A stretch of 64,000 nt of DNA from Anthostomella pinea (GCA_963556695.1 CAUWAG010000006.1:3906001-3970000), one strand, 5' to 3'. Shown: positions 47,546-59,064, counted from the first letter of the stretch. Made by a program: numbers and translations. Notes: generated by a model from the letters alone, not told the origin.

Positions 47546-49760
47546 CATGCTGGCTCCCCTCAGCAGTTTGCCGTACTACCTGGTGGCTGTCCCTCTCGTC
47601 CATGAGATCGTAATCGTAAAGTGATTCGAGGAGGCTTCGTGTACGGTGAATACGTTCTTCGCCTACATGGAAGTCTTCTTTGGGGTCGCGGTGTCTTTCA
47701 AGATGCAGGTACGGTGCGGAGCCAAACAGAACGGACTTCTCTCCTCGGCTTGGGTCATGATCATATCTTCCGTCATAGCGCAGAACTGTACCAGGCTCGA
47801 TTTAAAATCCGCCGCGGCTTCCGTTTGAGAACTTCTTCTCAAATTTCGGGCATTCCACTTGCAGGAGACGGAGCGCAAGGCTCACATAATCCTCATCGAG
47901 AAAATGACATGTTGAGACAAGACCCTGAAAATGTCAACAACTGTTCAAATTCATGAGTGGTCGAAACATCACCCACCACGAGGTCATTGAGGCAAAGTGT
48001 AGATTGTTCCAGATGGCTGTTGAATGTCAGCACCAGAGTCTCCAGTGGTTGGGCATACTCACAGCCACCTCAATTTTCTAGCTGGTGACCAATCGTCCGA
48101 GCTTGGACATATCATTGTGACTCTGTCTTGGCCTAGCCCGTCTGAATAGTGCTCGACTGCCAGAGCTGATGATAGCTCGCTTGTTCCGTCTCGTTCGAGT
48201 CTGCATTTGCGTTGATGCCAGGCTCCTGCGAATCTAGAGTCTTCCCTGAAGTTGTGCTCAGACCATTTCCGAAGTGGCAGAGTACAATGCGCCCTGGTCA
48301 CTACGTAGAGGTTTGAGGGACAGCTGAAACGATATCTCATTAGCACGCGAGTCGACCGACACAGGAGCCTTGTAGTGTGCTGATGGGTTCTGCACAGGCA
48401 TTTGCAATATGACAGGCCCTGACAGTAGGCGTTCCGGCGGGGATTCTCGCTTGGCCTGATTGTCATGTCCACTAGCTGGGTCTCCCATCGGTTGTTGACC
48501 GTAAGGTGATGCCTGCGTATCGAGTGGGGCTTGCGGTGGTACTTGGAAGTAGTTCGGGTTGGCCGCCCTTTGATAGGGGTAATGCTGCTGATAATATCCA
48601 GGAGGACCACTGGCATAGGGCGAGTAGTGATTGTAGGGAATATTTGGCATGTTATAGTTCCCGTAATTCGCCTGCGGAGCGTACCCGTTGTAGTGCGTAC
48701 TGAATGGATAATTTGAGGCAGGAGGGTACTGAGGCGGATACAGTGGGCGTGGATTCAAGTTCGTGTATGGTTCTACGTTCCGACGAGGCGTGAATGGATT
48801 CTCATATGTTGGTGCACGCTGAGTTGTATACCTGTCAACATTCCTGTTCAACCGCGACACTAGCTTTTGGCGGCGGAAAGACAGCCGTGTGGGAGATGGG
48901 CCAGAAGAGTCATGAGAGTTTGACAGGCTTGTATAACCCCGAGAACTGGAGTCTGAGTACTCGTCTGAGTCGTTATCTGATGAGTTCCAAATCGTAGCTC
49001 GGTTTGGTTCACTCCCAGCAGTACGCAATGACCGTTTCGTGCTTTTTCGCGAAGGTTCTGCGCTAGACGTGGGCGAGGACCGCCTCTGCCAGGTAAACCG
49101 ACGATCCCTGTGGGCTGGGTTCCTTCTTGACTTTGGTGGATCGGTCTCAGCAGGCCAGAGTTTTCCCTGAGTTGCAGGCTCGGAATCGGCATAGTAGCCT
49201 TCACGCGACCAGCTTTCGAGTTTGGGCTCTTCATCGGCAGCGAAACCTTCACTATCGGCGTCTTCAACATAAGCTGGAATGCATGTGATAGTGGCGGGAA
49301 GGGCCCCGGGGGGTGTCGGGAGCTCGGGCAATGGACCAACGAATTTCCATTCTTCACCCCTTGGAAGTGGTGGGCGAGATCCACTCCAGCCAAGTGCAAC
49401 GTCCCGGATCGGGGCGCCGTTCGTAGATGAGTCGCTCGAAACTTCTGATGAAACCGACGAGTCATCCGGTATCGAGTAGTGAAGCTGGGACCCGGTCTGT
49501 TGCTCTGCTGCTCTGCCCGGCTCGTCCGGATAGTATGCGTCAGTACCCAGTCCCCTTGTGTCAGGATCATACTCGTCCGAAGCCTCCTGTTGCCCTGCGG
49601 GCGGCCCGTTCGAGATGTCCTGCGTCTGTGTGAAGTTGTCATCCTGGCGCTTTGAATCAATACTGATCGAATTGCACAAGGTGAGAGAGATTTTACCAGA
49701 CTGCGCGTTCTCGTAGTTGAAGTGGTGGGAGGCAGGTTCGACCTCTGAGGGCCCCCTTCA
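47511..49760 (-). pseudogene. N-terminal part of a large fungal-specific protein, disrupted
   Basis: A 1.4-kb minus-strand frame (49679-48258, extendable to about 49745 through HHFNYENAQSGKISLTL) encodes an acidic, Ser/Pro-rich region. A Tyr/Pro/Gln-rich tract follows (YNGYAPQANYGNYNMPNIPY), then the conserved-looking NEISFQLSLKPLRSDQGALY. The presumed start MSDEGG at 49768-49751 is one base out of frame with it at a G/C run. After a frame change, 48260-48059 reads EDSRFAGAWHQRK. A further block ends at 47511; there a TAA precedes IEPGTVLRYDGRYDHD, followed by SLLESLYDYDLMDERDSHQ and VPQIWY. The last motifs resemble the middle of fungal proteins that end in a CorA-like membrane region, which fits the blocks at 43398-46629. 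It is probably the front half of the same gene. Function unknown. Confidence 0.5.
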
Positions 49761-51443
49761 TCGGACATGACTACCAAGGACCAGTCGACAGAGGGGTCAT
49801 CGACCCACCCTAACATTGGTGTGTAACATCGAGACTGGTAGCTCCTTCTGCTGTTGCTGATGATGTACTTGAGTACATGTAAGTACTTATGTACTTGGCA
49901 GATCAGATCGCCACTGCCAGAGTCTGGACGAGGAATGGGTGATGAAGTTGAGTCATTAGGCCCTCCATATCCATGTGAAGAGAACCACCTGGATCATAGC
50001 ATGGAGTGATATTTGAACAACACGGAGGAGCCCCAGCTGGTGTTGCAAGCAGGTATGTGAGTGCAAGGCTACCGGCCCCCACGACACGGGAGGGGCGGGC
50101 GGTTAGATCCTTGTAGAGTCGGCACGGTGGCGTTGTTGTCCTGCTGCTGCATGCCGTCTTGCAGAGAATCTCGCCTTCTTAGAGCGGGGTATTTTCCATG
50201 ACTGGATGTCGCCGATAGGAACTGTACGTTGAGATGCTGTGACGTTCGAAACTGGACTAGGCCCGACAATGACCATCAGCCCGGCCCGACGCATCTCTGG
50301 TAGTTACACCGGGCCGAATAAATGACCTTGACTTCGACTGAATAAACACCGCGGTATCTCCCCCAGCCCTCATATCTGAAGTGGAATTAAACATCCATCA
50401 ATGGGCCCTTGAAGATAGTCTGATTCGATGGTCAATCCAGAGGCGTCAACACCACCTGGGCACTGTCAGCGGGACTCGATAAGATACATAAGTAGGTACC
50501 TCTGAGCAGTCATATGCGAAAGAAGCCAGCTGTGGAAAGAGACCGTTGGATTCAACCAAGTATCATCATGAAGCAACCATCTCCACTTCGTTCCCACTTC
50601 TCTCGAGTTGACGGACTTTATAACTACCAGCCCCTCTACTGCCAGTAGGTATACTTATATATTGTAGTCCCCTCAAAGTCCATTGCCGTCTGAATGCACG
50701 CAGCGAGACACACATGGAGTGTGGGGCTATTGCTGGGGACAAGGTTGACCAAGATGGACACTCCCGTCTAAGGCCTGTTGGCTGATTATAAGGATAGGGG
50801 GAATGGAGTGAAATCTTAGATGTGTGGGTACACCGGAGCAGATGCTCAAAAACATGAAGAGGAAGTGTTCGTCCTAACAGCTAAAATGAAACAGCCTCCA
50901 GGACTCAATCTGGACTTTATACCCTGATGGCGAGGGTCAGGGGCGACCTGGCTTTTTACTGAAGAGTCTCCTACAACTCAATACGGTTACACGGCTTGCA
51001 TCGCTTGTTGACTGAGCACCTGCACCATGCCACATGTTGCAAATCAATGTATTTTCGACGGGTAGCGGTGCGCCGATACATCTTCCATTCTTACATGATT
51101 GTACCTTAAATGGGAAAGAGCAACTGCTCCTCTGGCTCATCCTAATGTGGCCTAATCAACGCGACACGTGGTCCCATGACACGGCCACGAGGGTCAAGTG
51201 ACGGGCATGTTTGCTACACGCGCCTGCCCATATAAACAAGCAACGCCCGTCTCCCAAGACGCACCTCCAGGCACATGACACTCCCAACGAACCACCTAAA
51301 CCCGTCACGGGACTGACTGGTAACTTAATGTCACGATGCCTTCGATGTAACCCGGAATAAATTTTTTTTTGGCATAGAAACATCACCACCACGTGGCGAG
51401 CGACATCCCTGACGATGGTGATTTGTCACAACTAGGTCACTAG
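49761..51443. other. intergenic, no gene recognised
   Basis: Ordinary-composition DNA upstream of the disrupted minus-strand gene. A short direct and inverted GTACTT/AAGTAC cluster lies at 49866-49899. No frame shows recognisable motifs or composition. Confidence 0.5.
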
Positions 51444-51533
51444 ACCGGCTTAGAGCAGTGGTTAGCTCGCTGGTCTCCGATACACCTTATATTTCCTAGC
51501 AAGAAGACGCTGGTTCGAATCCGGCAGTCGGTA
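51444..51533 (+). tRNA. tRNA-like gene, anticodon uncertain (CCG reading possible), intron probable
   Basis: A cloverleaf can be drawn. The acceptor stem ACCGGCT (51444-51450) pairs with AGTCGGT (51526-51532) over seven pairs including one G-U. The D arm is GAGC-AGTGGTTA-GCTC. The T arm is GCTGG-TTCGAAT-CCGGC with five pairs, and the discriminator is A51533. The A box (TAGAGCAGTGG) and B box (GGTTCGAATCC) are good. A run of T from 51536 is a Pol III terminator. The anticodon arm is the weak part: with stem CTGGT/CCTAG and an intron of about 13 nt after position 37, the anticodon reads CCG (Arg), but one pair fails and the variable region is nine bases long. It may be a functional intron-containing tRNA, a pseudogene, or the head of a tRNA-derived element. 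Confidence 0.65.
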
Positions 51534-51544
51534 GCTTTTTTTTT

Positions 51545-52090
51545 TTTTTTTTGCTTTGTAGACGTTGTTTACTCCGTTTGTCGTTTAGCTTAATCTATCC
51601 AACGATGATTCACCTAGCCTAGCTCTCAGGCCAAGAACGTGTTGAGACCTGCTTTGGCAAACCAGGAAGTAGACGGGTCGTGCCGTCGGACTCACATAGC
51701 CACTACGGACCATGCCGAATGGCTCGCGAGACACACAGGATGTTGACACCTCTAGGGGACATACCACTGGTTGTGAACCGTGTACTGCATTTAATGCGAC
51801 GTGTTACAAAGTGATCAGTTCCAAAAACTAACAGTGCGGTCTATTCTAAGATGATAGTGGTAGTACAGTTTAGCCAACGCTCGTGTATACAAGTCTTGCC
51901 TCCTCCAGTTCGAACAATTCGCACCTTCGTACGGTTCGTCCTCCTCGCGCCATGCCTTAAAAACAGGTGATCATATACGATACGGACGCGTTAATATTCT
52001 CGCAGTTGTCAGGTTGTGACTCCCTCGTAAGCGTGTTCAGGTGGCCCCTACAGCCCGGGTTCGAGTACATGGAAAAGCTGCAGCCGTTGC
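51545..52090. other. intergenic, no gene recognised
   Basis: Sequence between the tRNA-like gene and the small secreted-protein remnant. It presumably contains the 3' region of the latter. No motif is seen. Confidence 0.45.
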
Positions 52091-52321
52091 CTATCTGTTC
52101 GCTGATCTTGTGGCTGTATACGGATGTTTCACCCCTTTGCTGTTCTTGAAGTGTTTGCAGCCGTTAGTGTCCTGGACATCGATCACTCCTTTTGAGCTCC
52201 CGCGGCAGTCCCATGCAGTGTAAACGTTGACCCTGCGGCCTTGCCGTTGTCGTCGCTAGAACTTGGCGGCTGCGAGGGTAAAGAAAGGGATGACGGCCAA
52301 GAGGGCGGTGGAGAACTGCAT
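52091..52321 (-). pseudogene. small secreted Cys-containing protein, broken after the signal peptide
   Basis: The ATG at 52321 opens a clear signal peptide, MQFSTALLAVIPFFTLAAA, followed at codon 22 by TAG. The same frame then continues open to a stop at 52091, with VNVYTAWDCRGSSKGVID and a second Cys. The start, the V-x-V-Y-T strand and the C-x-G-S-S motif match the gene at 63438, so the two are paralogues. By comparison, the stretch just after the signal peptide seems to contain compensating indels around the stop, since the aspartate-rich DDNGK segment appears in another frame. As read, only a 21-residue peptide could be made. The family is unknown to me; an apoplastic or cell-surface role is inference from secretion and size. 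Confidence 0.7.
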
Positions 52322-53519
52322 GGCTGTTGTTGGGTGGGAATCGGGTGAGAATCAAATGGGAATTGGGTGGAAATCAAGTGCGTTATCGCTTCTAAGAATG
52401 TGTACGTTTGGATTGGATATGATGGTGCAGCTTGCGAGTGATGGTTATTGTCGAGATATTTCGAAGACATTTTACTGTAACATATAGTCCGAAACAAGGC
52501 GCGCGCGTACGACTGATATTTGAACAACGTGGCCGTTCGCCGAAATTTCATGACGTCGGACAAGTGCTAACTATGCCTTGTGCGAAGCGGCGTTGTGTGG
52601 GAAGCGGCGTCGTAATAATGTAATATGGATTGGAAGAACAAAGGAACAATGCATTGCAACTGCAGGAGAAACATTACTAGCAATCGAATTGACGCTGGCG
52701 TAGCTGTCACTCTATCTCATACACCTTGAATCCATACCGTCAGTGGTGCCTATGAACTAGTACTTGAATCCAAACCAGAACTTAGGTCATCGCTCCACCT
52801 CATAGATGCTTCTATGGGCCAATATGAACAACACAAGCTTAAAGATGTAATTCAATCTGGTCACTGACGCCTCACCAAGCCCCGGGGACGCCGCTCTATA
52901 TTTATCTGATTGACCAGCGTTTTATGTGCTTCGATGTCCATCCGCCACGTAAGCTTCACTTCATGGCGGCGAACTTGGGTAGGTTCGAGACCTGTTAACG
53001 CACGGTAGCATGTCGCGAGTACCCAAGTATGATCACAGCGTCGGATGGAGGCCTAGCTGGTGGCAAGCATCAACGTCACACACTGTCCAATAACGTAAAA
53101 GTGTCACCTCCTGGATGCTCTCCGCCTCGTTCAGGGTTACTCATCTCAGATGGCCACACAAAAGTGTATGGCTGTGCCTGGCCCAGCAGGAAGAAGTCCA
53201 CAAAATCTTGAGGCATAATTATAAACCTTGTTAAAAAGCTACAATTACATGTACCAGCCCCAGCTATCCAAAGCTCCCCAAAGGCTAGGTACTATCCACA
53301 AGCGCAAACTGTCCAAAAGCTCCTCCCGACAGCCCTTAGACGTTGCAAGTCTTGTTGCACGAAGAGAGACTCACGGAGGACGTTTCGATGTAGACAATGG
53401 ACAGCCAGTATATGTCCAGGGAGGCGCAGGGCTCGGGGTCTCTTGGCTTATCGGGGTTATCGAAAAGCTGGATTACTACTTAGCAAAGACTTCGTGTTCT
53501 TAACCTAGCAAACTAAGAT
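52322..53519. other. intergenic, no gene recognised
   Basis: Includes the presumed promoter of the minus-strand small secreted protein. An open frame at 53228-53503 on the plus strand has no recognisable motif. The AT-rich island begins at about 53515. Confidence 0.45.
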
Positions 53520-54535
53520 GATATCGATATTATAAAATTAATTTAGGCTTTATTTTAACTTTAAATAAATAAGGAATGGTTTTTTAATAGCTTATAGTAA
53601 AAAGAATTTTTTACGTTATTAATAAAACTTTCCTATTTTTTTTAAATGAAAGCTTTATATAAGAATGGATTTTCCCACGTACATATTTCTATTTTTATAC
53701 GTATTATATATAACTATATAAATTAATAGCTCTTTTTATACGTAATAACGTAATTTAATAATTACCGGGTTATAACAACTATCTTTTAGACGGCTTACCG
53801 GTTTCTCGATATTACGATAACTTTAAATAATATTTTGACCGAAAATTAAAAGTATTTTATAACTACGTAAGCTTAAACGACTTGATAAAACTGACTAACG
53901 ATATTAAATTAAAATTATTTAAACTTAATTTAAAAAAACTTTCAAATTTATGTGACGTTCCGTATATGTGAATAGGACATAGAAGCCCTTGTTTACTATA
54001 TACATATAACTATCTCTGGCTGAAGAGGAAAAAGAAGATCGAGCGGCACTGCCAAATCTGGTGAGCAACTAGATAAGTGTGTCCGCCCCATAATTCAGAG
54101 CCCTAGTGGGTCTGAGACAACCAGTCGTCCAGCTGGTCACGTGCTGTCACGTGATCCCAGGACTATCACCGATGGTAGCGACGTAGCAACTATCACAATT
54201 TATAATATTAAAAAAAATCTAATTATTTTAACGATATTAAGTGTTAATAAAGAAAAGAAACGTTTAATAACGCCGCGAAACTTTTAGTTATTATAAATAA
54301 TATATATATTAAAGCAGTGCGTCAAATCGTCGAATTTGCCGTATAAAATAAAGATTTAAATACTTAATCGGTAGTAACAGCTTCAAAGCTTAAAAGGCGC
54401 GACATATTTAAAGCCGTAGTAAAAAAACAGATCAAACTAAACGGTAGTCCGTATATTACAAGGTTATATTAATTAGAAATTAATAAGAAATTAATAGTAT
54501 TAACGTATATTTAATATCCCCGGCAGAACGACTAC
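53520..54535. other. small AT-rich RIP-type island
   Basis: About 1 kb of very AT-rich sequence with stops in all frames, like the large block at 18.9-32.2 kb. It is split by a normal-composition solo LTR (53951-54197). It is probably a RIP-mutated transposon fragment; no protein motif survives. Confidence 0.75.
53951..54197 (+). mobile_element. solo LTR with 5-bp target duplication
   Basis: A 247-bp sequence starts TGTGACGTTCC and ends CAACTATCACA, flanked by a perfect duplication ATTTA (53946-53950 and 54198-54202). TGTGA/TCACA are the inverted terminal bases expected of an LTR. It contains two CACGTG-type sites (GTCACGTGCTGTCACGTGAT). It sits within RIP-mutated DNA but is itself hardly mutated, so it inserted later. 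Confidence 0.9.
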
Positions 54536-54764
54536 CTAGTAAAGAAAGGCGTCCAGCTGGACCTGATTGCTTCTAGCAACTGATATCACGGTACTCCGCC
54601 AGTTCTCCATCGTCATTGTGGTTACATACCCAGCCAGGAGTTTCCAAGGCCCATGACAAGGCCCACGACACAAGAAGCAACCAAAGCAGCTCTCATCAGC
54701 CTCCAACTCATTCCTGTAGCAGCACCGCCACCTGCATGCACCATGGCCATCGGGGCCGTACCGT

Positions 54765-55064
54765 TTACAGCGGGCAAATGAATTCCATACTACCGATCTC
54801 CCGGCCTCTCAAGTTATGACAAGCAGCGGTGTTCTTGACCGCAACGACTCCGCTCGACACGAATGTTTCCTTGGGAAACTGGCAGTTCTGCTCGGGGGAG
54901 ACGAGAAGTAGCGGCGTCGCGCGGTTGGCGCAGAGCGGTAGCGTCGCAACCGTGAAGGAGGGCTGGCCGGCTACTGGGTTAAAGCAGGTATTCAGGGCGA
55001 GGGGCGTGGGGGCATTGGTGGTAGGATGGCCGCAGACGGTGTCTTTAAAGAGGATGACCGACAT
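54765..55064 (-). CDS. small six-cysteine protein, 99 residues
   Basis: A single-exon frame with six Cys spaced along its length, starting MSVILFKDTVCGHP and ending IGSMEFICPL. The pattern (short strand with first Cys, LNTCFNP, LPLCANR, NCQFPKE, SSGVVAVKNTAACHNL, final strand with Cys) resembles a group of small fungal proteins that are usually secreted. No signal peptide follows this ATG, and none is apparent in the frame upstream. Either the protein is cytosolic, it leaves by another route, or an upstream exon is missing from my reading. It is intact, unlike the two secreted-protein genes on either side. Function unknown. Confidence 0.6.
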   Translation of the reverse strand: MSVILFKDTVCGHPTTNAPTPLALNTCFNPVAGQPSFTVATLPLCANRATPLLLVSPEQNCQFPKETFVSSGVVAVKNTAACHNLRGREIGSMEFICPL

Positions 55065-55718
55065 TTTGGGTATAGGTGTAGATGGTGGTGTAGATGGTGG
55101 TGTACTGAACTATTGTTTTTGGTTTATGGTTGGGAGAGTTGGACGTTGTGCTCACCTTTTTAATCGCTTTATAGAAAGAAAGTCAGTTCCCAGCCAGCGA
55201 GACATTCAGCTATCACCAGACTTCTAGCACTAGAATCACATTCTATCACCCCGGCAGTCTTCCTTTATCTGTCGTGACTAGATGCGGTATTGGTGACCAG
55301 TCACGACTTATTTTATTTTCAAGCTCTTCGACCAGTCACGGGGTAAGGTTGGACGGCAGTGTTCAAGTGTATCACGCTTATCACGTTGTCTATTGGGCTC
55401 TTACACAGGTCCAACACCTTCCTCCGTGCAAGACGAAGTCAAAATCATATATAATCATTGATTCACGCCATATGTATGGGATCTAGACTTGCCCGCCCTG
55501 TATGTGCGAATGACAGCGCTTGATGACGTGGCGACATTGCGATACTAGGTACCTAAGGTACCTGCAGAATAAGTCTAACAAGGAACTTGAAATATTTCGC
55601 CATACGAGAAATAGCTAAGTCATTTGAGTTTTGGTAAGAATACGTTATGTCGCGTTGAGTGGACGTGAGCTGTGGTCGTGATCAAAACAGGGCGGCCAAA
55701 CAGGGGGGTTATCCGACT
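55065..55718. other. intergenic, upstream of the six-Cys gene
   Basis: Holds the presumed promoter of the minus-strand gene, including a 12-bp GTAGATGGTGGT repeat (two copies at about 55078-55101). It ends at the target duplication of the LINE. No gene is seen. Confidence 0.5.
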
Positions 55719-55858
55719 ACAGTATATGAGATGACACACACCAGCCGAAAACAACTATGCTGTTAGGGCGTAACCTCGATATCTGCGCTAAAGCAGGCAC
55801 TTCTTTCAGTAACTGACTATCTTTGCTAAGGCACAAGAGAATTTTTCTCACAAGCCGG

Positions 55859-56803
55859 ATGGCACCCTTCCATAACGGGCCCCCAAACACGCCCGTGGCT
55901 GTCCCAAAGACGACCACTGACGGCGTGCTCAAATCCCCGGCCCCTAGAAAGACATACAGTCCGGCAACTCCGAGCAGGCTCCGTCAGGCACTGCTTGACG
56001 ACATCAGCAACAGCCCGTCACAGGTCTCCAAGGCTGACTTCACCGTTGTTTCCTCTCTGAAAAGAAAATCCCGAAATGTCAATGACAGCAGCACCACTGG
56101 AATGAAACGACCTCAACTGAACAAAATCTCTATAGACTAAGCCATTAAACGCGGTACAGGGAGTAAAGCCTTTTCTTTAGAGTGCTAGGACTAAGTTATA
56201 AAAATACTGGATAAAGACAGGTATCTTTACAAAGCCAAGATAATAATGTTTTAAGAGTGTACTGTAGTAGTTGACAAGACACTTAAGAAAGCTGGAACCA
56301 AATTATACTCACATGCCAAGGAGTTCAGCGCCTTCTTCTCTAAATGCATGAACGAGTGGCTGGAAACCCGAGATTCAACCATAAGGAAGGCCACTTCCAG
56401 GGGGATAATGATGGGGAAGCCCACCATGACTTTCGACCAAGCTGTCTCTTCTAACCACTAACAGCATCCATTGACAGTCAACACCACCATGAAGAGAACA
56501 CAGCCTGGCGCCCTTACTGCTACCAATCAACTACAGAAAAAACAGAATGATCTCTGGGTCTTTGTTCGCATGGATAATAGCCACTTAGAGCCTTATGGGA
56601 TAAAGTCTACATTGAACAGAAGACTTAAGCTCCATCCCCAGGAGCTTAGAGAGGTGACGCGGTGCCCCTCCGGATTTACCGTACACCTAAGGGACAAGCC
56701 AACTCAGACTAAGCTCCTGGCCTTCCAAGAAGAAATCGCCGACATTCTTAAGGCACAAAAAATCGAAACCCACACGGTCTGGCATCACTACTGTCAGATT
56801 TGA
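55859..56803 (+). pseudogene. LINE ORF1 (gag-like) remnant
   Basis: One frame from ATG 55859 (MAPFHNGPPNTPVAVPKTTT) to 56803, broken by at least five stops. The downstream part reads NDLWVFVRMDNSHLEPYGIK, then TRCPSGFTVHLRD and a segment near the end of the frame, which follows the ORF1 pattern of Tad-type LINEs. ORF1 proteins bind element RNA. It is non-functional here. Confidence 0.75.
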
Positions 56804-57039
56804 GCCAATCGTGAGGTTGAAGTGTGTGTGTGTGTATTCTGTCTCTCTAGAGTGTCCTCGTGCGACCGTGGCAGTTTTGTGCCAGAGGGGGCTGGATCGG
56901 GACGGAACAACTAGGCTCCGGTGTCTACCTATCAAGGTGCCCTCTGGGCTCACCTTTAATCCAACAGTAGCAAATCACTTTTAAGGACTATGCAACACAG
57001 TCAAATGACTTCCAGTAAAGTCAACCAGGAGGGCTGTGA

Positions 57040-58370
57040 TAGCTTGTATTATCCCCATCCTTACACATAGCCTGGAGGCCTGGTACCCAGGAATCAAAAA
57101 AAGTTAAGAGCTTAGGTGGGACATCAGCATGCTGCATTAAGGGGCTTCTTAGAATAATAGATACTGTACTACAAATAGCGATCAGGGCTATCTTGCCAAT
57201 CTGGAAAACACACCCTGGATATATCTTATACTTTGAATCACAGATTCTCCCAGCAGTAGTTCTTACGGAGTCAATAAGACGATGTCACGGCCTCTGACTC
57301 AGACAAATAGACCAGAGACACCCTCCCATCGGCAGGCTCCAAATATAAGCTCGCAAAGAACCAATAAGGTTACAAAGGAACTTCTAGCTAGTTCCTGACT
57401 TCCAGAGACCGACACTCACAAAACCATTATAGAAAAAGCCCCCAATCTGTAAGGACAAAGACAAAAAATAGAGCTCTTTAAATAATGGCTACAGAAGAGA
57501 AACGTGAGCACTGACCTTGTCATCTACTCGGATGGATCACAATTGGACGACCAAGGCATAACACGCACTAGATGGGGTTACACCATCAGAAAAGGCGACA
57601 CTACACAAGAAGTATATCAGGGAAAGGGCAGACTTCTTTAAGCAGAAGTAATAGATGTTGAAGTCCATGGCATTCTCTAAGGTCTCGCAGCAGCCAGGGC
57701 AATTGGACGCGGAAAACAGCTATATGTCTGCCTGGATAACACATCGGTGGTAGATAGGCTCAATAGGACCCCACCCAAGACATCACAGATCATTTTTCTA
57801 CGATTCTAAGAACTTGCCACAGCACACATTCCTAGAGTGACCGTCAAGTAGATTCCTGGACACAAAGATATTGATGGCAACGAAGCTGCTGAAACACTAG
57901 CAAAAGAGGGTACCATGTTAAAACGGACACGCAAACCTTTCTACAATCTCTTGGGTAAAGAGAGATCTCAAAAGGAAGGGCAAGAAAGAATTTGATCAAT
58001 AATAGAAAAACCAATCAGAACCTAGGTATCAAGAAGTATACTTACATATAGTAACTAAAAGGGACCTTTTATTTTTTGAAAGAAGCACTTTACACAGACT
58101 TCTAGCAGCCAGATCTGGACATGGCGACTTTGTTAGATACCATGAACGTTTTGGGCATACAGACTCGAATGATCACTACAGCTGTGGTGAAAAGAAAACA
58201 CCACAACACATTTTCTTTTGTAAGAGGTTTGGGAAAAACTGATTACTGCCTAGGTACTCGTCTAGGACAGCCTGTTTACAATACTTGGGGGAGAGGAACA
58301 CAGAATGGACAAAATTCATAGAGAAGAGCAAATTCTTTTCATCAATCTGTCCCCGATAAATAGCTGTTTT
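57040..58370 (+). pseudogene. LINE ORF2 C-terminal remnant (RNase H and Cys knuckle)
   Basis: The frame fragments include LEAWYPG and ILPIWKTHPG (the region after reverse transcriptase). The RNase H domain follows from about 57505: LVIYSDGSQLDDQG with the first catalytic Asp, LYVCLDNTSVVDRLN, and IPGHKDIDGNEAAETLAKEG with the last Asp. Near 58180 the SCGEKKTPQHIFFCK knuckle appears. Stops and frame changes are frequent. The junction with ORF1 marks the internal deletion. Confidence 0.8.
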
Positions 58371-58569
58371 TGAAGGACCAGATGGATGACCCCAAGGTCA
58401 TACCGCCGCAACAACGGGGATGGGCTCGTGAGCGGGACTGACTATACTTATTATCTTGATACCTCCACAACCCTGCGATGCAGAGGCTCTGGGAGGCGTG
58501 ATTTGCACTACTGAGGAGCGATCCCCCACGTTAAATACAATCATCATCATCATCAACAGTATATGAGAT

Positions 58570-59064
58570 TCGACAGGTAAAGAGCTTTCTATCTATGCAG
58601 TGTATTAGTTATGTCACTGGCATTATCTATCTGCTATCCCTTAGTTGGACTTATTAATCTTCAAGTCGTCGGCCGACACGTCCGAACGACATCTCCCATT
58701 GGTGATGCTTCCGGACCGTCGTTGCCCGTTCCTGGATAAGTGAATCTGTCGTCCCGCCGGCGCACATCCCCCTCTGGATCCGCCGGTAGTCTGGTCAGTC
58801 GTCGTACATGGATGCCGGAATGAGCTCCTGCCAATCCGGCAATTCCGGTCATGCTGACACGCAGCACTAGTCGCCTATTCCCAGCTGCTGCATACGGTCT
58901 AGCTGGGGCATGACTGAGAGATATTGAGGGGATTCATTCTGTATGGGCCGTTGCTAAAACTAATGCTTCGTCTACACAAGGGTCCGCATCTCGCGTGGGA
59001 CCATCGATACATACGTACCTAGGGATAACCGACAAGACGATCTCTGAATGGTTCGCGTACCACG
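58570..59064. other. intergenic, upstream of the DJ-1-like gene
   Basis: About 500 bp of ordinary sequence that presumably holds the promoter of the DJ-1/PfpI gene. No other structure is seen. Confidence 0.5.

Larger units (their letters stand above)
55733..58555 (+). mobile_element. Tad1-type LINE, internally deleted, with 14-bp target duplication
   Basis: The element lies between perfect 14-bp direct repeats ACAGTATATGAGAT (55719-55732 and 58556-58569), the target duplication. It ends in a short ATC repeat tail (about 58540-58555) instead of poly-A, as in Tad-clade LINEs. It contains an ORF1 (gag-like) region, then only the end of the second ORF: RNase H and a C-terminal Cys knuckle. The endonuclease and nearly all reverse transcriptase are absent, so this is a deleted copy of 2.8 kb from a source that should be about 6-7 kb. 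Many in-frame stops show it is dead. Confidence 0.88.

Noticed and set aside
52970..53005. GGTTCGAGACC as a further tRNA B box
   Set aside because: A T-arm-like hairpin is possible, but there is no D arm, acceptor stem or T-run.
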